Shown: positions 42,535-44,802 of the stretch, in pieces
Layout of the letters: each line of letters starts with the position of its first letter
Numbering within the stretch: the stretch's first letter is position 1
Assembly: GCA_937921995.1 (NCBI GenBank)
Contig: CAKZVF010000270.1
Coordinates: forward strand, 1 to 44,802
From: an uncultured Pirellulaceae bacterium
GTDB lineage: Bacteria > Planctomycetota > Planctomycetia > Pirellulales > Pirellulaceae
Direction: 5' to 3'
Length of the DNA stretch: 44,802 nucleotides
Position numbers and translations under genes: made by a program
The notes under the pieces: generated by a model
Databases searched by the model: none
What the model was told of the DNA's origin: nothing
The model's input: only the letters and a program-made list of their open reading frames with translations

Positions 42535-44802
42535 ATGGCCGCCGAGGACAACAATACTTCCTTCGATCCCTGCGAAAACAATGTCAGTTTCCCGAAGATC
42601 GAAGAGTCGATTCTGGAATTTTGGAAGCAAAACGACATTTACCAGCAGTCGCTCGATCAACGCGCCGGCCAAGAGCGTTACGTATTTTACGAAGGCCCGC
42701 CAACGGCCAATGGAAAACCTCACCCCGGCCATTGCCTGACGCGCGCGATCAAGGATCTGTTTCCTCGATACAAAACGATGCGCGGTTATTTCTGCCAGCG
42801 GAAAGCCGGTTGGGACACGCACGGTTTGCCGGTCGAAGTGGAGGTCTGTAAAGAACTGGGGATCCACGCCAAAGAAGAGATCGAAAACTACGGCGTCGAA
42901 CCCTTCATCCAAAAATGCCAAGCCTCGGTCTGGCAGTACATGCAGGAGTGGGAACAACTGACTGAACGGCTCGGTTTTTGGGTCAACTTGGACCAAGCGT
43001 ACGTGACCTATCACCAAAGCTACGTCGAATCGGTCTGGTGGTCACTGAAGACTTTCTTCGACCAAGGCCTTTTATATAAGGGACATAAGATCATCTGGTG
43101 GTGGGCTCAGGGCGGCACCGCGCTCAGCAGCGGTGAAGTCGGCCAGGGCTATAAAACGGTTAAAGACCCCAGCGTCTACGTGAAGTTTCCGTTGCTGGAA
43201 AAAGAGAACACCAGTTTGTTGGTTTGGACGACGACGCCTTGGACGCTGCCCAGTAATCAGTTCGCGGCGGTTAATGAAAAAATTGACTACGCCACCGTTT
43301 ACGATCCCGAGGACGATCATTATTTAATCTTCGCCGCGGATCTCGTTGAGAAGATCGCGACGAAGATGAAACGTGAACTGGAAGTGAAATCGACTTGCAA
43401 GGGTTCGGAACTGGTGGGACAGCGATACCAACCGCCGTTTGACTACTTCTACAAAACCGACGGAGACCAGACAGGAACGCTTAAATCTGGCGGCACCGAG
43501 AGTCGTTCTTGGCGAATCACGTCTGCAGATTTCGTCACCACCGACAGCGGTACCGGCGCGGTTCACGAAGCTCCCGCTTTTGGTGAGGTCGACTATGAAC
43601 TACTGGTCAGCGAGCGCGAGCGGTTCGTCGAAGGCGAAGGACCCAACCTGATCTGCCCGGTCAGCCCCAACGGAAAGTTCACCGCTGAGGTTCCTGATTT
43701 CGAGGGCCAATGGGTCAAGGACGCCGACAAAGCGATCACGCAGAAGCTGAAAGAGACTAAGTCGTTGTATTTGCTGGACCAGTACGAACACGAGTATCCG
43801 TTTTGCTGGCGGGCCGACGATGATCCTTTGATTCAGTATCCGCGCGAAAGCTGGTTTGTTAAAACGACGGACTTCAAAGACAAAATGCTGGCCAACAACC
43901 AAGAAATCAACTGGTTGCCCGATCATATCAAGAACGGACGATTTGGAAACTTTCTTGAAAGCAATGTCGATTGGTCGCTGTCGCGCGAACGCTATTGGGG
44001 GACGCCGCTGCCGATCTGGGTTTGTTCTGAAACCGGAAAAATGGAGGCGATGGATTCTTACGATAGCTTGATCGCCAAACCCGGTGCCACCGGCATGGAA
44101 GTCTGGGCCGCCGCCAAAGCAGCCAATCCAGAACTGGTTGAAGACCTCAAGGTTCACAAGCCCTACATCGACGCCATCACTTATGATTCGCCGTTTTCCG
44201 CAGGCGCGACGATGAATCGCGTGCCTGAGGTAATCGACTGCTGGTACGACAGCGGCGCGATGCCGTTTGCTCAATGGGGTTATCCGCATCAGGGAGAAAA
44301 GGAATTTAAAGAACAGTTCCCGGCGAACTTCATCAGTGAAGCGCTGGACCAAACGCGCGGCTGGTTCTACAGCCAATTGGCGATCAGCACGCTGCTGTTT
44401 GGCGACGATCCCGATGTCAAGTTTCCCCATCCGTTTGAGAACTGTATCGTACTGGGGCTGATGTTGGCCGAGGGCTACGTTTGTGCGAAGTGCAGTCACC
44501 GCCACGCCGACCAGGTGAAGAAGTGCACCGAGTGCGGTGGCAAGGTCAGCCGCAAGACCGAGAAGATGTCGAAGCGATTGCGAAACTACCGAGCTCCCAA
44601 TGAAATTTTCGACCAGCACGGCGCCGACGCGCTGCGTTGGTACTTCTTTGCCAATCAGCCGCCGTGGACGTCGATCATCTACAGCGAACGGGCGATTAAA
44701 GAGAGCATTCCTGAATTTCTGCTGCGGCTGTGGAACGTTTACAGCTTCTTCGTTCTCTATGCGAACATTGACGGATTCAGCCCAAGTTCGATCAGCAACG
44801 CG
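42535..44802 (+). CDS. ileS: Isoleucyl-tRNA synthetase, 5' part (continues past the window)
   Basis: IleRS charges tRNA-Ile and edits valine. The frame is open from the ATG at 42535 through 756 codons to the window edge. The class I HIGH motif appears as HPGH (63-66) in [13 protein letters not shown], the editing-domain start is [13 protein letters not shown], and the KMSKS loop is KMSKR (677-681). [18 protein letters not shown] and [18 protein letters not shown] resemble the eukaryote-like IleS2 type. Directly before the KMSKR loop, four cysteines (C650, C653, C664, C667; CAKC and CTEC) form a zinc-ribbon-like insertion unusual at this position. No T-box was found upstream. The anticodon-binding part lies outside the window. 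Confidence 0.96.
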   Translation, partial: MAAEDNNTSFDPCENNVSFPKIEESILEFWKQNDIYQQSLDQRAGQERYVFYEGPPTANGKPHPGHCLTRAIKDLFPRYKTMRGYFCQRKAGWDTHGLPVEVEVCKELGIHAKEEIENYGVEPFIQKCQASVWQYMQEWEQLTERLGFWVNLDQAYVTYHQSYVESVWWSLKTFFDQGLLYKGHKIIWWWAQGGTALSSGEVGQGYKTVKDPSVYVKFPLLEKENTSLLVWTTTPWTLPSNQFAAVNEKIDYATVYDPEDDHYLIFAADLVEKIATKMKRELEVKSTCKGSELVGQRYQPPFDYFYKTDGDQTGTLKSGGTESRSWRITSADFVTTDSGTGAVHEAPAFGEVDYELLVSERERFVEGEGPNLICPVSPNGKFTAEVPDFEGQWVKDADKAITQKLKETKSLYLLDQYEHEYPFCWRADDDPLIQYPRESWFVKTTDFKDKMLANNQEINWLPDHIKNGRFGNFLESNVDWSLSRERYWGTPLPIWVCSETGKMEAMDSYDSLIAKPGATGMEVWAAAKAANPELVEDLKVHKPYIDAITYDSPFSAGATMNRVPEVIDCWYDSGAMPFAQWGYPHQGEKEFKEQFPANFISEALDQTRGWFYSQLAISTLLFGDDPDVKFPHPFENCIVLGLMLAEGYVCAKCSHRHADQVKKCTECGGKVSRKTEKMSKRLRNYRAPNEIFDQHGADALRWYFFANQPPWTSIIYSERAIKESIPEFLLRLWNVYSFFVLYANIDGFSPSSISNA

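Noticed and set aside
43600-44619. Minus-strand frame of 339 codons within ileS
   Set aside because: It is antisense to ileS, whose motifs are diagnostic; the frame reflects codon bias.

Overview
The window looks like chromosomal DNA of a planctomycete, most likely a Pirellulaceae (Rhodopirellula-like) member. This is inferred from gene content: a SecD-SecF fusion, a type I sulfatase beside a secreted lactonase, a Tat-exported sugar isomerase-like protein, a kinase-like protein with the N-terminal module typical of planctomycete Ser/Thr kinases, a membrane spermidine-synthase fusion, and many weak Shine-Dalgarno sites with TTG/GTG starts. Base composition looks fairly even, with no prophage, transposase, integron or CRISPR array. 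I read it as core-type chromosome whose accessory content is mostly small intergenic repeats.

Layout. 1-4.8 kb: end of yajC, then fused secDF, a bidirectional terminator and a convergent aldo/keto reductase. 4.9-8.5 kb: a small orphan homologue of colicin/pyocin immunity proteins, a Tat-signal TIM-barrel sugar isomerase-like protein, a polytopic membrane protein and an EamA transporter. 8.5-15.1 kb: a large AsmA/TamB-like envelope protein, an MFS transporter with a palindrome just after its putative promoter, and tilS. 15.4-19.2 kb: a small membrane protein, rny and ymdB (RNA turnover and a linked phosphodiesterase) and a lipoprotein. 19.4-23.1 kb: a membrane-anchored vWA protein, an exported alpha/beta-hydrolase-fold protein without its catalytic residues, and tRNA-Ser(UGA) with promoter and terminator. 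23.1-26.3 kb: a gene-free stretch holding a strong hairpin, then a lactonase-sulfatase pair.

26.7-30.6 kb is a complete zinc/manganese-type ABC importer operon (lipoprotein, ATPase, two permeases, the second with a winged-helix-like tail). Its first two genes are separated by two adjacent heptanucleotide tandem arrays. 30.6-35.1 kb: a spermidine-synthase/TPR membrane fusion and a translationally coupled membrane-protein pair. 35.3-38.3 kb: a transmembrane pseudokinase lacking all the standard catalytic residues. 38.6-40.9 kb: argC and argJ. 40.9-44.8 kb: an exported VOC protein, a charge-polarised acidic/basic small protein and the 5' part of ileS, which carries a four-cysteine insertion directly before the KMSKR loop.

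The most unusual material is (i) the pseudokinase, (ii) the orphan immunity-like gene, (iii) several families of intergenic inverted and tandem repeats, some overlapping stop codons and one showing a paired base change between copies, (iv) the heptamer arrays inside the metal-transport operon, (v) the IleRS cysteine insertion and (vi) the charge-polarised protein. I did not find a clear multi-gene defence or secretion system that is new.
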